DNA of 64,000 nt from Nostoc flagelliforme FACHB-838 (GCF_014698065.1 NZ_JACJSI010000015.1:51465-115464), one strand, 5' to 3'. Numbered from the stretch's first letter, positions 1 to 9,468 are shown. Made by a program: numbers and translations. The notes: generated by a model from the letters alone, not told the origin.

Positions 1-1779
1 ATGCGGATTTGCATACCTGTGGAATGGCAAATGCAAAGGTTTACGTTGGTGGTTTCTGAGCAGTTTAGTGCCCTTCTGGTAGGAAACTTTGAGGAGGAGC
101 AGGGAATTTACTCGGCACTCAATGCTCAGTTGACGTTTAATTTAGAGGCGATCGCGTCCTTTATCTACGAATTAAGAGACTTGTTTGAGTGCGACTCTTA
201 TACTCACCAAAATCTCGAACGCTATCAGCAAATTATTAAACCTAATGATGCCACGCTCCAAAGTCAATTCACACTGTTGTTATTAGAATATCTCCTAACT
301 CAGCCAAACGAAGAAATAATAGCACCTCCAAGCCCAATTGCGGCGGCGGTTTATATCTGTCAGCCAGTGGAAGATGCTTTAAAAAAACAAATTTCCCAAG
401 AGAGGTTGTTAAATCAGGTAACAACGCAGATCCGCAAAAGTCTTGATTTGCCAGTGATTATGGCAACAGCAATTACACAAGTGCGTGAGTTTCTGGAATT
501 AGATAGATTAGTAATCTATAAATTTGAAGGTTCCCAAGTTAAGGAAAATAACAGTAAACACTCACTTTTTGTATCAGTCAATAATCAACCTCTAGTAGAA
601 GATTACCAACAGTATGGAGGTTATATTGTCTACGAAGCTCGTGCTACAGATGTTATTACATCGGTGTTGAATTACACAGAAAAAAATTGTTTTATCCGAA
701 CCTCTCAGTGTTGGGAGAAGTATTGCCAAGGCTTTACTTTAGCTGTGGATGATGTCGAAAAAACTTATGCTTTAGAAGAGTGTTTGTTGAATTTTTTAAG
801 GGAATGCCAAGTTAGGGCTAAGTTCGCTGCACCGATTATGTTTGAGGACAAACTGTGGGGATTGCTGATTGCTCATCAGTGCAATGAACCTCACCAGTGG
901 AATGATAGCGAAAAAAACTTGCTGATGGCGATCGCCGAACAATTAGCGATCGCAATTCACCAAGCTGAGTTAATGCAAACCCTCACCCAAGAAAAACAAA
1001 ATCTCGAACAACGAGTTATTGAACGCACAACGGCTCTGCGTGATGCTCTCCTCGCCGCCGAAGCTGCTAGCCGGATCAGAAGTGAGTTTCTCGCTACTAT
1101 GAGTCATGAATTGCTCACGCCTTTAACTTATGTGATTGGGATGTCTTCGACGTTATTACGTTGGCCTTTAGGTGAATTGAGTCAACGACAACGGGGTTAT
1201 CTACAAACAATCCACGACAGTGGAGAGCATTTATTAGGAATGATTAATGACATCCTCGATTTATCGCAAATCGAAGCTGGTAAGACAGCTTTAAATATTT
1301 CAGAATTTTCTCTGGTGACTGTTGCCGAAAGTGCTATAGAGTCACTGCGAAAAAAAGCAACAAGCGAACAAATTAATCTTATACTTGATTTGCAAATCGA
1401 TCCCAGGCGCGATCGTTTTACTGCCGATGCCGAACGAGTAGAACAAATTCTCTGGAATCTGTTAACTAATGCGATTAAATTCACCCCCGAAAGTGGCAGC
1501 GTTACTTTACGTCTTTGGGTAGAAGATGACACTGCGATTTTTCAAGTAGAAGATACCGGAATTGGCATTCCTGAAGAACAATTACCATTACTATTTGAGA
1601 AATTTCAGCAACTCGATACACCCTATCGCCGCCGCTACGAAGGTACTGGACTTGGACTAGCTTTAACTAAACAACTTGTAGAGCTTCATCGGGGTCGAAT
1701 AGAAGTAGAATCAACTGTAAGTATTGGTTCAGTTTTTACTGTATGGATACCAACTCAGACAATAAGAGTGGTTAGTTAG
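1..1779 (+). CDS. DICT-GAF sensor histidine kinase
   Basis: Cytoplasmic signalling kinase that would autophosphorylate a histidine and pass phosphate to an unlinked response regulator. Residues 1-115 resemble the cyanobacterial DICT sensory domain. Residues about 140-325 form a GAF domain that could bind a small ligand or bilin; no clear chromophore cysteine was assigned. A short coiled coil leads to a HisKA domain with the phospho-acceptor near His369, then a HATPase with N-box (WNLLTNAIKF, about 485-494), a DTGIGIP G1 box and a GTGLGLA G2 box. The H-box reads SHELLTPL where the family normally has SHELRTPL. No transmembrane segment or receiver domain is visible. The reading frame begins at base 1 with ATG, so the true start may lie outside the window. 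Confidence 0.88.
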   Translation: MRICIPVEWQMQRFTLVVSEQFSALLVGNFEEEQGIYSALNAQLTFNLEAIASFIYELRDLFECDSYTHQNLERYQQIIKPNDATLQSQFTLLLLEYLLTQPNEEIIAPPSPIAAAVYICQPVEDALKKQISQERLLNQVTTQIRKSLDLPVIMATAITQVREFLELDRLVIYKFEGSQVKENNSKHSLFVSVNNQPLVEDYQQYGGYIVYEARATDVITSVLNYTEKNCFIRTSQCWEKYCQGFTLAVDDVEKTYALEECLLNFLRECQVRAKFAAPIMFEDKLWGLLIAHQCNEPHQWNDSEKNLLMAIAEQLAIAIHQAELMQTLTQEKQNLEQRVIERTTALRDALLAAEAASRIRSEFLATMSHELLTPLTYVIGMSSTLLRWPLGELSQRQRGYLQTIHDSGEHLLGMINDILDLSQIEAGKTALNISEFSLVTVAESAIESLRKKATSEQINLILDLQIDPRRDRFTADAERVEQILWNLLTNAIKFTPESGSVTLRLWVEDDTAIFQVEDTGIGIPEEQLPLLFEKFQQLDTPYRRRYEGTGLGLALTKQLVELHRGRIEVESTVSIGSVFTVWIPTQTIRVVS

Positions 1780-1811
1780 GAGTTAAGCAGGAGATACGAT
1801 GATTTATTTCT

Positions 1812-2642
1812 TCAATTTGAGGCTAGGTTAACGAGCATTTTGTCAAAAATTTTCAACACATGCTCTTCTCCATTGTCTCTAATAAAAATGCCAAAATTTG
1901 GGTGAGAGTTGATTTCAATTAACCAATATTGATTATCTCGATCTAATACGATATCAAAACCACCATAATCAAGGTCTAACTCTTCAAAAACTGGTTGAGC
2001 AAAATTAACAATCTCTGACAGTATTTCTGGATCGTTAATATACTTTGCTTTCGCACCATCCCAGTGTAAAGGACTGAGATTACCGACAAATTTGGCATCA
2101 GTTATATCTTTTTCATAGAGTAGAACTAACTCTTTATTTAAGAAAACCGCTCTATATTCAGATTTGATGTGAATAAATTCTTGAGCAAGAGCGACATAAT
2201 CATACTTGTTATTTATATTAAATATTTCTTTTAAAGCAGTTTCAGTTTCATCTATATTATTACATAAAAAGACATTATGTCCGCTTGCACCAGAGTTCCT
2301 TTTAATAATCACTGGTGTTTCAAAGTTCTCTTTTATTTCTAATAGGATATCTTGAATAGTTGGAAATTTTAAGTAAATCTTATATTTGGTGTCACAAAAA
2401 GGGGAAAGAAACCCCACCGTCCGAGGAATTTTAACTTTTTTATTTAAAACATGATAGGTATATTCTTTGTCTTTGAGCAGGTGTGCTACTGCTTGATTAA
2501 GTAACGGAGTGCTATAGTTACAAAAATAATACTGTTTACTATTCAATTTTATTTTGACTAAGTTTTCAGAAGGATGAAGAATTTCATAGTTAATGTTTAA
2601 GTTTTCACAAGCTTTGAGCAATAGCGAAACATTGTCTAACAT
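1812..2642 (-). CDS. ATP-grasp domain protein (RimK/D-Ala-D-Ala ligase-like)
   Basis: Predicted carboxylate-amine ligase: ATP-grasp enzymes activate a carboxylate as acyl phosphate and couple it to an amine or thiol. In the 276 residues the nucleotide-binding strand reads VIIKRNSGASGHNVF (about 112-126), and the metal-binding end is GGFDIVLD followed by WLIEINSHPNF (about 220-247), which supplies the acidic and Asn ligands. The first 90 residues resemble a pre-ATP-grasp domain. The substrate cannot be told; no peptide or polyketide biosynthesis gene adjoins it. It converges on the upstream kinase with about 30 bp between stops. Family is confident, function open. Confidence 0.75.
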   Translation of the reverse strand: MLDNVSLLLKACENLNINYEILHPSENLVKIKLNSKQYYFCNYSTPLLNQAVAHLLKDKEYTYHVLNKKVKIPRTVGFLSPFCDTKYKIYLKFPTIQDILLEIKENFETPVIIKRNSGASGHNVFLCNNIDETETALKEIFNINNKYDYVALAQEFIHIKSEYRAVFLNKELVLLYEKDITDAKFVGNLSPLHWDGAKAKYINDPEILSEIVNFAQPVFEELDLDYGGFDIVLDRDNQYWLIEINSHPNFGIFIRDNGEEHVLKIFDKMLVNLASN

Positions 2643-2710
2643 AAATACTTCAAGTTAAACTCCAAATTACGTTAGTTAGCGTAGCGGGGCGTAGCCCATT
2701 ACGAATTATT

Positions 2711-3589
2711 TTAACTTGCTGTCTGCCGCTTAAAAATTACCATTTCAGTACCAACAACTGGGTTACGAGCTATTAACCTATCTTGAGAGTCGAGAATTTC
2801 TAAATGGGTAAAATCAAGTTCTTGAGAGCGTTGTAATATTTCCGCAGCTAGTTCGTCCTGCTGAGATTCTTTGAGAGTGTACCAATCATCACTAATTTTG
2901 ACAGTCAAGTTACTTGTACGGAAGTTGGCTTGAATTGACTTTATCAGACCAGAGGCAATGCGATCGCTAATTTCGGCTACCTGATTTTCAATAGCCGCAA
3001 TCAAAGCTTGTTCAGGTGTCAATTCTATAATTGGTGTCGGTGTCGGTGTCGGTGTCGGCGTTGGAATTGGTTCTGGTTCCGGTTCCGGCGTTGGTGGAGT
3101 AGTTTGTACTTCTGGCGGCGTAATTTTCTCTGCTGGCTGTGGTTCTGGTGCAACTGACTCCGGTGGAGTAGTTATCGTTGGTGTCGGTGCAGGAACCTCT
3201 TCAACCGGAGGAACAGTTGCTACTTCCGTAGGTTTACCAGTAAAGACAGTCGTAGTCGTCCAAACAAGAATTACAGCAACTCCAGTCACAATTCCCGTCA
3301 AAGCTGTATCTGATAACTTTGTTGACACATTTGATGGTAAAAACAAGCGGATTGTCCTTAACAGCCCACCCCACCTCAACTGAAGCTGCTGAAAAAAACC
3401 AGGTTTTTCCTCAGTACCAGGTGGGGGTACTGTCTCCAGTTTTTCCACCGTTACTTCTAAAACCCCAATCGTCCCTTGGAGAAGTTGGATAATTTTAGCC
3501 TTCCAAAATGGCTGAACTCTCTGGTAAGGTTTTTGGGGAGGTTGAGTTATCTGCTCATCCGTCGGTTTTGACTGATTGTCTTGTGACAT
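2711..3589 (-). CDS. Proline-rich single-pass membrane protein, unknown function
   Basis: 292 residues with no recognised enzyme domain. Residues 1-90 are hydrophilic and probably cytoplasmic. One transmembrane helix lies at about 94-116 (GIVTGVAVILVWTTTTVF). A Pro/Thr/Glu-rich linker spans about 120-190 and includes a TPTPTPTP run encoded by tandem ggtgtc hexamers near 3032-3056. The C-terminal 100 residues (ELTPEQALIAAIENQ onward) look folded, amphipathic and conserved in style, and probably sit on the far side of the membrane. This architecture is common in cyanobacterial cell-envelope proteins. It is divergent from the phosphatase gene that follows. Confidence 0.65.
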   Translation of the reverse strand: MSQDNQSKPTDEQITQPPQKPYQRVQPFWKAKIIQLLQGTIGVLEVTVEKLETVPPPGTEEKPGFFQQLQLRWGGLLRTIRLFLPSNVSTKLSDTALTGIVTGVAVILVWTTTTVFTGKPTEVATVPPVEEVPAPTPTITTPPESVAPEPQPAEKITPPEVQTTPPTPEPEPEPIPTPTPTPTPTPIIELTPEQALIAAIENQVAEISDRIASGLIKSIQANFRTSNLTVKISDDWYTLKESQQDELAAEILQRSQELDFTHLEILDSQDRLIARNPVVGTEMVIFKRQTAS

Positions 3590-3724
3590 GGAACTTTCAC
3601 CAAAAGCAGCGAATCAAAGACAAACAACGTACATTATTACTGGTGCTGCCTTCTTTTGCATTAATGTATCACTTCATTGCTCCTTGTTTTCGCTAAACTG
3701 ACTATTTCTTAAATTTGGTGAATT

Positions 3725-4642
3725 ATGAAACTGAAACGCCGTCAATTTATATTTTTAAGTAGCGTCAGCGCCATTGGTACAGGATTTTTAAGCTGGATGT
3801 TAGCTCATAAAAATCATCAAAGTGCTGATATTACCAATTCCATAACAGCTATAGCCGCCAACCCAGCCAAAAAAGACTTGTTATTACGTTTTGTGTCTGT
3901 AGCTGATACAGGGACTGGCGCGAAAGGACAGTATGCTGTGGCTGGAGCAATGAATGCTTATCATAAGAAAAATCCTTATGATTTAGTCGTTTTAGCTGGA
4001 GACAACATTTACAATAACGGCGAAATTGAGAAAATTAATGCAGTTTTTGAGCGTCCTTATCAAGTTTTACTCAAGCAAGGCGTGAAATTTCAGGCTTGTT
4101 TAGGTAATCACGATATTCGTACCGCCAATGGCGAACCACAAGTCAAGTATGCTGGCTTTAATATGAAGGGACGTTACTATACATTTAAACGTAATCAAGT
4201 ACAATTTTTCGCTTTAGATACTAACAGTAATGCTGATTTGAAAAACCAGATACCTTGGTTAGAAAAAGAATTAAGTCTTAGTAAAGCTCCTTGGAAAGTC
4301 GTATTTGGCCACCATCCAATTTATTCATCCGGTCACTATGGAGTCAATCAAACTTTTATTAAAACTTTTACTCCTCTGTTTCAAAAATATGGCGTTCAAC
4401 TCTACATCAATGGTCATGACCATAGTTATGAACGCACTAGTGCTATTAGTGGAACGACTTATTTAGTTACTGGTGCTGGTGCAGGTACTCGTCCTGTAGG
4501 GCGTTCAGAATGGACAGAGCATTCTGCTGAGAAGCTGAGTTTTGCAGCGTATGAGGTGTATCCAGATAGAATAGAAGTAAGTGCGATCGCTACTGATAAT
4601 CGCATTTTTGATAAAGGTATTATTCAATTAAAATCAGCTTAG
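3725..4642 (+). CDS. Exported purple-acid-phosphatase-like metallophosphatase
   Basis: Predicted secreted phosphomonoesterase of the calcineurin-like/tartrate-resistant acid phosphatase class. The N-terminus KLKRRQFIFLSSVSAIG looks like a twin-arginine signal with a hydrophobic stretch to about residue 26. The dimetal motifs appear in order: SVADTGTG, LAGDNIYNNGE, CLGNHDI, FGHHPIYSSGHYG and LYINGHDHSYER, so the active site is complete in 305 residues. Tat export would fit cofactor insertion before translocation. The GAF gene starts 4 bases after the stop, suggesting co-transcription. Phosphate regulation is plausible but no Pho box was identified. Confidence 0.85.
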   Translation: MKLKRRQFIFLSSVSAIGTGFLSWMLAHKNHQSADITNSITAIAANPAKKDLLLRFVSVADTGTGAKGQYAVAGAMNAYHKKNPYDLVVLAGDNIYNNGEIEKINAVFERPYQVLLKQGVKFQACLGNHDIRTANGEPQVKYAGFNMKGRYYTFKRNQVQFFALDTNSNADLKNQIPWLEKELSLSKAPWKVVFGHHPIYSSGHYGVNQTFIKTFTPLFQKYGVQLYINGHDHSYERTSAISGTTYLVTGAGAGTRPVGRSEWTEHSAEKLSFAAYEVYPDRIEVSAIATDNRIFDKGIIQLKSA

Positions 4643-4646
4643 TTAT

Positions 4647-5180
4647 ATGACTCAGCAAGAACTTCCTTTTGCACTCAACAATATTATAGAATCATCTCAA
4701 ACACTGGATACTCTATTTTCTGCACTGTTACCAGCTATAGGCGATTTTCTACAGTCTGATAGATGTTTTCTATACCTGCATAATCCACAAAATAACCTTG
4801 GTAGAGTCGCCTTTTGTTGGATTCGCACTCCAGATATACCTACTGTTTACAATGAAGACTGGGCAGCACAACCCCCAACTTTAGTAGATGAAGATCCGAT
4901 GTTTGCGGCTGCATTACGTGCTAAACCTTCAATCTTTGTCGAAGATGTGGAAACTGCCGAACCTCAAGTGTTAAATCGGGAATTTGAACAGAAGTATTTT
5001 GGACATCGCGCCCTTATTCATGCCCATATCCGCCAGGATGGACAACTCTGGGGAATTTTACAACCATGCATTTTTGGTCATCCCAGAATTTGGACTGAAT
5101 ATGAACGAGGGGTGATTAATAATCTTGTCGAGAAAATTACACCTTTTGCAATTTCTTATGTCAAGTCTGCTTTTGATTAG
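4647..5180 (+). CDS. Stand-alone GAF domain protein
   Basis: 177 residues made almost entirely of one GAF domain: an N-terminal helix (IIESSQTLDTLFSALLPAIGDFLQSDRCFLYLHNP), a central sheet, and the closing HIRQDGQLWGILQPCIFGHPRIWTEYERGVINNLVEKI. It has no kinase, cyclase or HTH output domain, so it would act by binding a ligand or partner. A conserved-looking Cys sits in LQPCIFG, but bilin attachment is not supported. It begins 4 bp after the phosphatase stop and is probably in the same transcript. Confidence 0.75.
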   Translation: MTQQELPFALNNIIESSQTLDTLFSALLPAIGDFLQSDRCFLYLHNPQNNLGRVAFCWIRTPDIPTVYNEDWAAQPPTLVDEDPMFAAALRAKPSIFVEDVETAEPQVLNREFEQKYFGHRALIHAHIRQDGQLWGILQPCIFGHPRIWTEYERGVINNLVEKITPFAISYVKSAFD

Positions 5181-5233
5181 CTGTAGACTAGGCATTACTA
5201 ATCGAATACATTACGTTCAGCGTTGTTAAAACT

Positions 5234-5479
5234 ATGAAAGTCAAGCGCTTGAAAATGCAAGCCTTCCGTAAAATCGGAGATTTGACGCTGGAGTTTGATG
5301 AAACAAGTCCAACGGTACTTATTGGTATCAACGGTGTAGGGAAATCGAGTATTCTTGATTGCCTTGCTATTCTTTTGTCGCGTTTTACTAGCTCGATTGA
5401 ACACTCAACACCATCTGGAAGACTCTTCAGGGAAGAAGACATTACTAATGGACAAAAGGAAACACAATTGAACACTTGA
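5234..5479 (+). pseudogene. Truncated RecF/SMC-like AAA ATPase (N-terminal remnant)
   Basis: The 81-residue frame is the beginning of an AAA_15/RecF-type ATPase: KVKRLKMQAFRKIGDLTLEF, followed by an intact Walker A in LIGINGVGKSSILDCLA. It then stops, although this family normally needs several hundred residues including Walker B and an ABC signature. Around base 5462 the next frame continues with EHLKIKSIYTQLTYEYT, which looks like the same protein, so a frameshift is likely before further decay. Such ATPases are often parts of defence modules (Septu-, retron- or OLD-type); the partner cannot be named from this fragment. Confidence 0.6.
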
Positions 5480-5616
5480 AAATCAAAAGTATTTATACAC
5501 AATTGACTTATGAATACACAAATCTCATGGTGTCATGTCAAGGTTGAGATGATGAGCAACTTCGAGTACCAGTTCATTGTGGTCATAGAAAAGATAACTG
5601 GTATGACGATCATCTA

Positions 5617-5928
5617 ATGGTCTCACCTCTAGAAATAACCTGTGCTGATTTTTTTAAATATCTTCCTTCTGGCGAAATTCAATCAACAGATGAGCCAGCT
5701 AAAAAAGCTGCTGCTGAAACAACAATTGAGAAGCTTGCACTCAATATCAGTAAGCTGCAAAATATGCCTAGGCTAGCAATTGATGCTGCATTACTTGCTA
5801 CTGATGGTTTAACTGAAGCAGAAATACAGCTACTTGCTCAAGGTTATGAAAAACTAGATGCTAATAGTCAACATACTCCATTTTGTGCTACTAGTAATTA
5901 TTTTTTTCAAAAATTATTTTTAATTTAA
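5617..5928 (+). CDS. Small hypothetical protein, possibly remnant
   Basis: 103 residues, largely helical, Ala-rich (STDEPAKKAAAETTIEKLALNISKLQ, then LTEAEIQLLAQGYEKLD). No known domain was recognised. The last residues (CATSNYFFQKLFLI) read as an unnatural tail. It follows the decayed AAA ATPase on the same strand with about 140 bp between, so it may be a surviving downstream gene of that locus or part of the debris. No good ribosome-binding site precedes the ATG. Confidence 0.35.
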   Translation: MVSPLEITCADFFKYLPSGEIQSTDEPAKKAAAETTIEKLALNISKLQNMPRLAIDAALLATDGLTEAEIQLLAQGYEKLDANSQHTPFCATSNYFFQKLFLI

Positions 5929-6014
5929 TAAAGTGTTTGCATAGGGTAGCCCGTCGTAGACATACATTTAGATTAAACTAAGTAATATTAACTTAATTAT
6001 CACCGCGAAATTGT

Positions 6015-6308
6015 ATGATTCTTGAGGCAGTTATTCTTCATGTCAAACCTAGTCTAGAATCCGATTTTGAAGCTACTTTCAAAAAAGCTTCTAAAATTAT
6101 TTCCTCAATGGAAGGATATTTATCCCATGAATTGCATAAATGTATAGAAGTCAAAGGGAAATATTTATTACTTGTCAGATGGGAAACTTTAGAGTCTCAT
6201 ACTGTTGGATTTAGAAATTCTCCTGGGTTTCAAGAGTGGAAAAAACTTCTGCATCATTTTTATGATCCATCTCCCACTGTTGAACACTTTGAAGAAATTG
6301 AAATATAA
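6015..6308 (+). CDS. Antibiotic-biosynthesis-monooxygenase (ABM) fold protein
   Basis: 97-residue dimeric alpha+beta barrel protein. The pattern MILEAVILHVKPSLESDFEATFKKASKIISSMEGYLSHEL, then KYLLLVRWETLESHTVGFRNSPGFQEWKKLLHHFYDPSPTVEHFEEI, is typical of the ABM/YgiN family, which includes quinol oxygenases, haem-degrading IsdG-type enzymes and many uncharacterised stress proteins. Length is normal for the family. Which reaction it carries out cannot be read from the sequence. It stands alone. Confidence 0.75.
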   Translation: MILEAVILHVKPSLESDFEATFKKASKIISSMEGYLSHELHKCIEVKGKYLLLVRWETLESHTVGFRNSPGFQEWKKLLHHFYDPSPTVEHFEEIEI

Positions 6309-6942
6309 AAAACAAGTCATAAGGGTTTAGCATTACTCATTGGTGCAAACTTAATGTGAAACCCTTGTCAAGACGTGATATTAAGTTCATTCAGTGACCG
6401 TTACTCACTGCGTTACCCCACCCCGGTTTTGTCTAAAGCTAAAACCGCCCCTCCCCTTGGTAAGAGGAGGGGTTGGGGGTGGAATAAAGCGTATGTGGGA
6501 CAAACGTTTGAGATACTTTGCAAACGCCCCAATATCGCAAAGCTTTCTTTGCTGTAGCTGTCTAGCAGTTTTAAGAGAATAAGTTACAAAAACTCATCCT
6601 TTAATAACTTCAGAAGAAGCTGGAGTTAATACAACTTAAGCTCAACTTATAAATGTTGATATTTTAGTTACAAATACTCGTTTTTAAATAAGTAAAACTA
6701 AAGTTGGATTTAATCAATTCAATAACTAATTATAAGAAGTTCAATAATAATAAGTAAAATAGGAGTTTTAGTTAATAAAACTTCTTCTTAACTTATTAAT
6801 TAACAAGTTTTAGTTAATCCAGCACGTTCTGGAGTTATAAATGAACAAGTTTTAGTTACTACAGTATGTTCTAGATTTATAAATGCTTCTCGTGTAGCAA
6901 CGCACCATCAAAATATAGTCTATCTGGTCGTTTATATATCTC
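6309..6942. other. Gene-free interval with interspersed repeats
   Basis: 634 bp between the ABM gene and the helicase stop. Bases about 6415-6482 hold a common cyanobacterial palindromic repeat (CCCCGGTTTT, then CCCCTCCCCTTGG facing GGAGGGGTTGGGGG). From about 6590 the DNA is AT-rich and made of degenerate copies of a roughly 42-bp repeat. Short open frames here are not convincing genes. Confidence 0.6.
6802..6885 (+). repeat. Two 42-bp tandem repeat units with degenerate copies upstream
   Basis: Units 6802-6843 and 6844-6885 both start AACAAGTTTTAGTTA and end TTATAAATG, differing mainly in the middle (CCAGCACGTTCTGGAG versus ACAGTATGTTCTAGAT). Related sequence such as TATTTTAGTTACAAATACTCG occurs upstream to about 6590. 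The array ends about 60 bp downstream of the helicase stop codon. Function unknown. Confidence 0.6.
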
Positions 6943-9267
6943 TTACTCTACTCGTTGCAACTGCGCTACCCTTGGGTCAACTATTTTTTGTCCCAAACTA
7001 GCAAATTTAATTGCCACAGACATCTTATTACCTGTTCCGAAAACATGAGTAATTTCACCAATACCAAAAGTTTTGTGTAATACTCTATCACCTACTTGCC
7101 AATTCTGCGTTGAGTCTTGTTTCCCACTAGTAGTAGAGGCAGCTTTAGTATACGTTTGACGACTCAGGCGTTGAGTAGATAATAATTCTTCTGGCAATTC
7201 ATCGAGAAATTGCGATCGCATGGCGGGTTCACGAGAACCATACAAACGACGTTCCCGCGCGTGTGATAAATACAACCGCTCTTGAGCGCGAGTAATCCCC
7301 ACATAACACAGGCGGCGTTCTTCTTCCAAAGATGCAGGATCGCTTAGGGAACGGTAGCCGGGAAATAGCCCCTGTTCTAATCCCACCAAAAATACTACGG
7401 GAAATTCCAAACCTTTGGAAGCGTGCAAAGTCATCAAAGAAACGGCTGTTTGTCCTTCTTTTAAATTATCCAAATCCGAACTGAGGGCGGCGCTACTCAA
7501 AAAATCTCGCAGGGAAATCTCTTCGTTTTCTTCTTGAAATTGCAGTGCAGCGTTATAAAGTTCCTGGACGTTTTGTACCCGATCTGTGGCTTCATCTGTG
7601 CCTTGATTCATCAAGTCTTGAACGTAACCAGAATCTTCTAATATTCCTTGCAAAACCTCAGTTACAGGAAGCGTGGCAACTTGTCCTTGCCAACGGCTAA
7701 TCATTTCGGCAAAACTATTCACAGCTTTTGTCGCCCGTCCAGCTAATGTATTAACTGATGTTTCATCGCTGAGTATTTCCCACAAAGTTGTCCCTAATTG
7801 CTGAGATGCGTTCATCAAAGCGTCAATAGTGGTTTTGCCAATTCCCCGCCGGGGAGTATTAATAACTCGTAATAAACTGACTGTATCAGCTGGGTTATTT
7901 ATCGCTCTTAAATAAGCGACGACATCTTTAATTTCTTTGCGATCGTAAAACCTCATTCCCCCTACAACTGTGTAAGGAATTTGATATTTCACCAATAATT
8001 CTTCAAAGGGACGAGATTGAGCATTCGTCCGATAAAGTATGGCAAAACTACCCCAGTTTAACTCTGGATTTTGCTGTTCTAAAGTGCTAATTTGATTAAT
8101 CACAAATGCCGCTTCTGCAAGTTCTTCGTCGGCTTTGTGACAAGTAATCTGTTCACCCGTCCCCCGCGTCGCTTTCAGGACTTTATCAATACGTTGGGTG
8201 TTATTTTCAATCAGTTCATTCGCCGCTTGGAGAATGTTTTCACAAGAACGATAGTTTTCTTCCAGCTTAACCATCGTCCGGGTATCATCATCTACCAAAC
8301 CATCGCCAAAGTCTTCCTGAAATCCTAGCAAGATGGTAAAATCTGCCATCCGAAAGCTGTAAATTGATTGGTCTGCATCACCGACAACAAAAACCGAGCG
8401 ATTTTTCCATTGCCATTCGCTCTTTTTGGTTTCGCCATTAGTAACTAATAAATTAATAAGTTGATATTGAGTGCGGTTAGTATCCTGATATTCATCTACA
8501 AGGATATGACGAAACTTGCGATGCCAGTAACCCAATACCTGCTCGTTTTGTTGAAATAATCTAGTAGGTACAAGAATAAGATCGTCAAAGTCAAGAGCGT
8601 TGTTTTGTGCTAACTTATCTTGATATAAATTGTAAACTTGGGCAATCACGCGTCCGCGGTAATTTGGTTGGTCTTGCTCAAATTCTTGGGGTGATAAACC
8701 TTGGTTTTTAGCATTACTAATAGCGTAGCGGACAGAGCGGGCGTCAAACTTCTTATCGTCTAGATTTAGCTCTTTATTAACGATTTCTTTGACGAGACTG
8801 ATTACATCTGATTCATCAAAAATAGAAAAATTACGATTCCACTTGCGTCCTTTTTCGTCTACGTATTTTTCAATATCAAAGCGGAGAATGCGAGAAAATA
8901 GACTGTGGAAAGTGCCACACCACAAATCTTTGATCGTGTTTTTGTAAACTTGCGATCGCAGTTGCGTTTGTTGATATTCTGTCAACAAATCCAATCGCTG
9001 ACCGTGTTGTTTCATTGCCAGTTGTTCAGCAAACAACCGTTGAATCCGTTCTTTCATCTCCCGCGCGGCTTTATTGGTAAAAGTAACCGCCAGGATATTT
9101 TCTGGATCGACACGGTGTTTAAGAATCAGATTGGCAATGCGATAAGTCAGCGCTCGCGTTTTGCCGGAACCTGCGCCAGCAACAACTAGCAACGGGCCGC
9201 AGTAGTGTTCGACAGCTTGACGTTGACTAGGGTTAAGGTGACTGAGAAAGTCGATGGTTGTTGTCAT
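6943..9267 (-). CDS. pcrA: ATP-dependent DNA helicase PcrA/UvrD
   Basis: Superfamily 1A 3'-5' DNA helicase acting in repair and replication-fork maintenance. In 774 residues: Q-motif LNPSQRQAVEH, Walker A GAGSGKT (31-37), motif Ia FTNKAAREMKERI, Walker B LVDEYQDTN, motif III GDADQSIYSFR, motif IV YRTNAQSR, motif V TLHASKGLEFPVVFLVG and motif VI YVGITRAQERLYLSHA. The C-terminus NWQVGDRVLHKTFGIGEITHVFG is the Tudor-like domain that binds RNA polymerase in PcrA. Length and motif set are complete. It is monocistronic on the minus strand. Confidence 0.95.
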   Translation of the reverse strand: MTTTIDFLSHLNPSQRQAVEHYCGPLLVVAGAGSGKTRALTYRIANLILKHRVDPENILAVTFTNKAAREMKERIQRLFAEQLAMKQHGQRLDLLTEYQQTQLRSQVYKNTIKDLWCGTFHSLFSRILRFDIEKYVDEKGRKWNRNFSIFDESDVISLVKEIVNKELNLDDKKFDARSVRYAISNAKNQGLSPQEFEQDQPNYRGRVIAQVYNLYQDKLAQNNALDFDDLILVPTRLFQQNEQVLGYWHRKFRHILVDEYQDTNRTQYQLINLLVTNGETKKSEWQWKNRSVFVVGDADQSIYSFRMADFTILLGFQEDFGDGLVDDDTRTMVKLEENYRSCENILQAANELIENNTQRIDKVLKATRGTGEQITCHKADEELAEAAFVINQISTLEQQNPELNWGSFAILYRTNAQSRPFEELLVKYQIPYTVVGGMRFYDRKEIKDVVAYLRAINNPADTVSLLRVINTPRRGIGKTTIDALMNASQQLGTTLWEILSDETSVNTLAGRATKAVNSFAEMISRWQGQVATLPVTEVLQGILEDSGYVQDLMNQGTDEATDRVQNVQELYNAALQFQEENEEISLRDFLSSAALSSDLDNLKEGQTAVSLMTLHASKGLEFPVVFLVGLEQGLFPGYRSLSDPASLEEERRLCYVGITRAQERLYLSHARERRLYGSREPAMRSQFLDELPEELLSTQRLSRQTYTKAASTTSGKQDSTQNWQVGDRVLHKTFGIGEITHVFGTGNKMSVAIKFASLGQKIVDPRVAQLQRVE

Positions 9268-9468
9268 GGATGTGAAAAAGCGATGTCTCCGATGGTCACT
9301 GAGCTTGTCGAAGTGCGGGCTACGCCTACGCCTGGCATCACATCAATAGAGAGTTGCTATTGCCCAGGTTACAATATCCTAACGAAACTTAGTGAATAAA
9401 GATTGTGTGGCAATATTCTTAACCAGAATGGTACTCTATCATGATTTATGTAGAAGCAAGAAAAAGCT

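Noticed and set aside
6375..6582. Two overlapping short frames after the ABM gene
   Set aside because: They cover a common palindromic repeat (CCCCTCCCCTTGG/GGAGGGGTTGGGGG), with no start signal.
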